Source: Brachyhypopomus gauderio (taxonomy: Eukaryota; Chordata; Actinopteri; Gymnotiformes; Hypopomidae). From it: a stretch of DNA of 64,000 bases. Where the stretch lies: NCBI RefSeq assembly GCF_052324685.1, contig NC_135211.1, positions 576,001 to 640,000 of the forward strand, read 5' to 3'. Positions 62,541-64,000 of this stretch are shown here, piece after piece; positions within the stretch are counted from its first letter, which is position 1, and each line of letters starts with the position of its first letter. A program made the position numbers and the translations under genes. The notes under the pieces are model-generated. The model saw only the letters and a program-made list of their open reading frames with translations, was not told where the DNA came from and made no database searches.

Positions 62541-63250
62541 CCTTGCATCTGACCTCTGACCTTCTGTTGCTTCATAAAAGGAGCAGGAGACACAGGGAAT
62601 GGATGGGACAAGGGGTTTCCATGGTAACAAACCGTATGTTCTCTAGTGGAAAGGATCTAAAATTGAAAGTAATAAATGTTTTTTAAAACATTTGACAAAG
62701 GAAGAACATTGTAACCAGTGAACTAATGTCTACATGTTTGAATAAAGGAAATGAAACAAACAAGCTAAATGAACAGGACAAAAACAGGAAAAAACATGCA
62801 GATTATGTCCCTATTTTTGGCTCACATTGCAGAAATGTTTTAAAGTCTGTGTGGTCTAAAAGGACCTGAAGGGGGTGGAACTCTGTGAAGGTGATAGCAC
62901 GGACACACATCTCTGACGTCAACACACATCGTCATATGTTTAGAGGGTGGGGGTGGCAGCAGCAATCCTTGATGCCCCGCCTCCATCTCTCCCCCCCCCC
63001 CTCCCCTTCTCACCCTCTGGTGCCATCTGCTCAGACTGAGTGCATATCGTACAGAGAGTAGCGCACATGCGTGCGTGTGATGCTTCCTGAATCCCTCTTC
63101 TCTCTCTCCCAGCTCACGCTCTCTCTGTCTGTCTCTCCTCACCATCCTCTCCCTGCCTGATAAAGCTCAGCTGGCTGCTCACCCCTTACACTCTGATCCT
63201 CGCTCTCCTCTCCCCTCTCCTCAAACGGATTTGTGCCAAGGCTCGGGCGG
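62541..63250. other. 5' flank of the syt13-like gene
   Basis: Contains CT-rich tracts from about 62980 to 63150, which may form part of the 5' UTR or promoter of the gene that starts at 63251. No TATA box was recognised. Confidence 0.4.
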
Positions 63251-63424
63251 ATGTTTGTCTCGGCGGCGACGCTGCTGGGGGCAACCCTGGGCACCGTGTC
63301 TGGGGCGCTCACTCTCTGTGGTCTCTCACTACTCTGCAGGAACTGCAAGAAGGACAAAGTGGAGCAAGAGGATGACGCCAAGCCCAGGACAGGCAGAGAC
63401 AGCGTCCTGCACGCGCTCACACAG
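63251..63424 (+). CDS. syt13: Synaptotagmin-13-like protein, first coding exon (partial gene)
   Basis: The exon encodes 58 aa: MFVSAATLLGATLGTVSGAL, then TLCGLSLLCRNCKKD, then a charged stretch and HALTQ at the donor (CAG, then gtagga). The pattern LGATLGT, LCGL, LCR, KK matches the N-terminal membrane anchor of SYT13, and the exon ends where human SYT13 exon 1 ends. The anchor is followed by Cys pairs that could be acylated. SYT13 is an atypical synaptotagmin whose C2 domains lack most calcium ligands; those exons lie outside the window. I chose the ATG at 63251 because it fits the family; one at 63233 would add six residues. The last 39 bases of the exon are the first unit of a tandem array. 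Confidence 0.8.
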
Positions 63425-64000
63425 GTAGGACAGGCAGAGACAGCGTCCTGCACGCGCTCACACAGGTAGGACAGGCAGAGACAGCGTCCTGCACGCGCTC
63501 ACACAGGTAGGACAGGCAGAGACAGCGTCCTGCACGCGCTCACACAGGTAGGACAGGCAGAGACAGCGTCCTGCACGCGCTCACACAGGTAGGACAGGCA
63601 GAGACAGCGTCCTGCATGCTCTCACACAGGTAGGACAGGCAGAGACAGCGTCCTGCACGCGCTCACACAGGTAGGACAGGCAGAGACAGCGTCCTGCACG
63701 CGCTCACACAGGTAGGACAGGCAGAGACAGCGTCCTGCACGCGCTCACACAGGTAGGACAGGCAGAGACAGCGTCCTGCACGCGCTCACACAGGTAGGAC
63801 AGGCAGAGACAGCATCCTGCACGCGCTCACACAGGTAGGACAGGCAGAGACAGTGTCCTGCACGCGCTCACACAGGTAGGACAGGCAGAGACGGTGTCCT
63901 GCACGCGCTCACACAGGTAGGACAGGCAGAGACAGTGTCCTGCACGCGCTCACACAGGTAGGACAGGCAGAGACAGTGTCCTGCACGCGCTCACACAGGT
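63386..64000 (+). repeat. 41-bp minisatellite repeating the syt13 exon 1 donor
   Basis: Fifteen units of 41 bp: ggacaggcagagacagcgtc, then ctgcacgcgctcacacaggta. They start inside the coding exon and run to the end of the window. Every unit keeps the exon-end/donor sequence cacacag-gtagga. Later units differ by single bases (agcgtc to agtgtc or ggtgtc; one catgctctc). The array may continue beyond the window. Confidence 0.96.

Overview
The window is vertebrate nuclear DNA, almost certainly from a teleost and plausibly an ostariophysan. Genes have many GT-AG introns. Intergenic DNA is full of CA/GT microsatellites, long minisatellites, hAT and Tc1 transposons, BEL/Pao and RTE fragments, and a tRNA-derived SINE of a type known from fish. 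The species cannot be named from the sequence alone.

Five protein-coding genes are supported. psmc3 (26S proteasome ATPase Rpt5) is complete on + from 1358 to 7465 in 11 coding exons. A single-exon apelin-receptor-like GPCR lies tail-to-tail with it on - (8335-9597). A three-exon CD59/Ly6-type GPI-anchored protein is on - (18006-18771). fbxo3, an F-box substrate receptor, is complete on - in 11 exons (33639-44197). The first coding exon of a syt13-like synaptotagmin starts on + at 63251 and the gene runs off the window. In human, PSMC3, SYT13, FBXO3, CD59 and APLNR all lie on chromosome 11, with CD59 next to FBXO3, so this is a conserved syntenic block. The genes do unrelated jobs and form no pathway.

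Between the genes: 1-1357 has AT repeats and no clear gene; 9600-18000 is mostly unassigned with a 45-bp minisatellite and a hAT MITE; 18800-33600 is gene-free and holds telomere-like repeats, hAT debris, a solo LTR, two large minisatellites (45-bp and 37-bp units) and compound CA arrays. The fbxo3 introns contain a Tc1 element, a ZBED-type hAT, and a hAT that carries a nested MITE. From 44500 to 62600 the sequence is almost all mobile DNA: an L1-like 3' end, a BEL/Pao wreck interrupted by another element, RTE endonuclease remains, and a stack of nested insertions. In that stack a hAT is split by two related non-autonomous LTR retrotransposons, one of which carries a full-length U1 snRNA copy joined to a SINE inside its 3' LTR.

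The most interesting items are: (1) a 41-bp tandem array at the syt13 exon 1/intron 1 border that repeats the 5' splice site about 15 times; (2) a two-subfamily LTR element family (two nested copies plus two solo LTRs, all with perfect 5-bp target duplications) whose only gene encodes an acidic repeat protein that I do not recognise; (3) the U1-SINE composite; and (4) a CA microsatellite that appears to encode the C-terminus of fbxo3.
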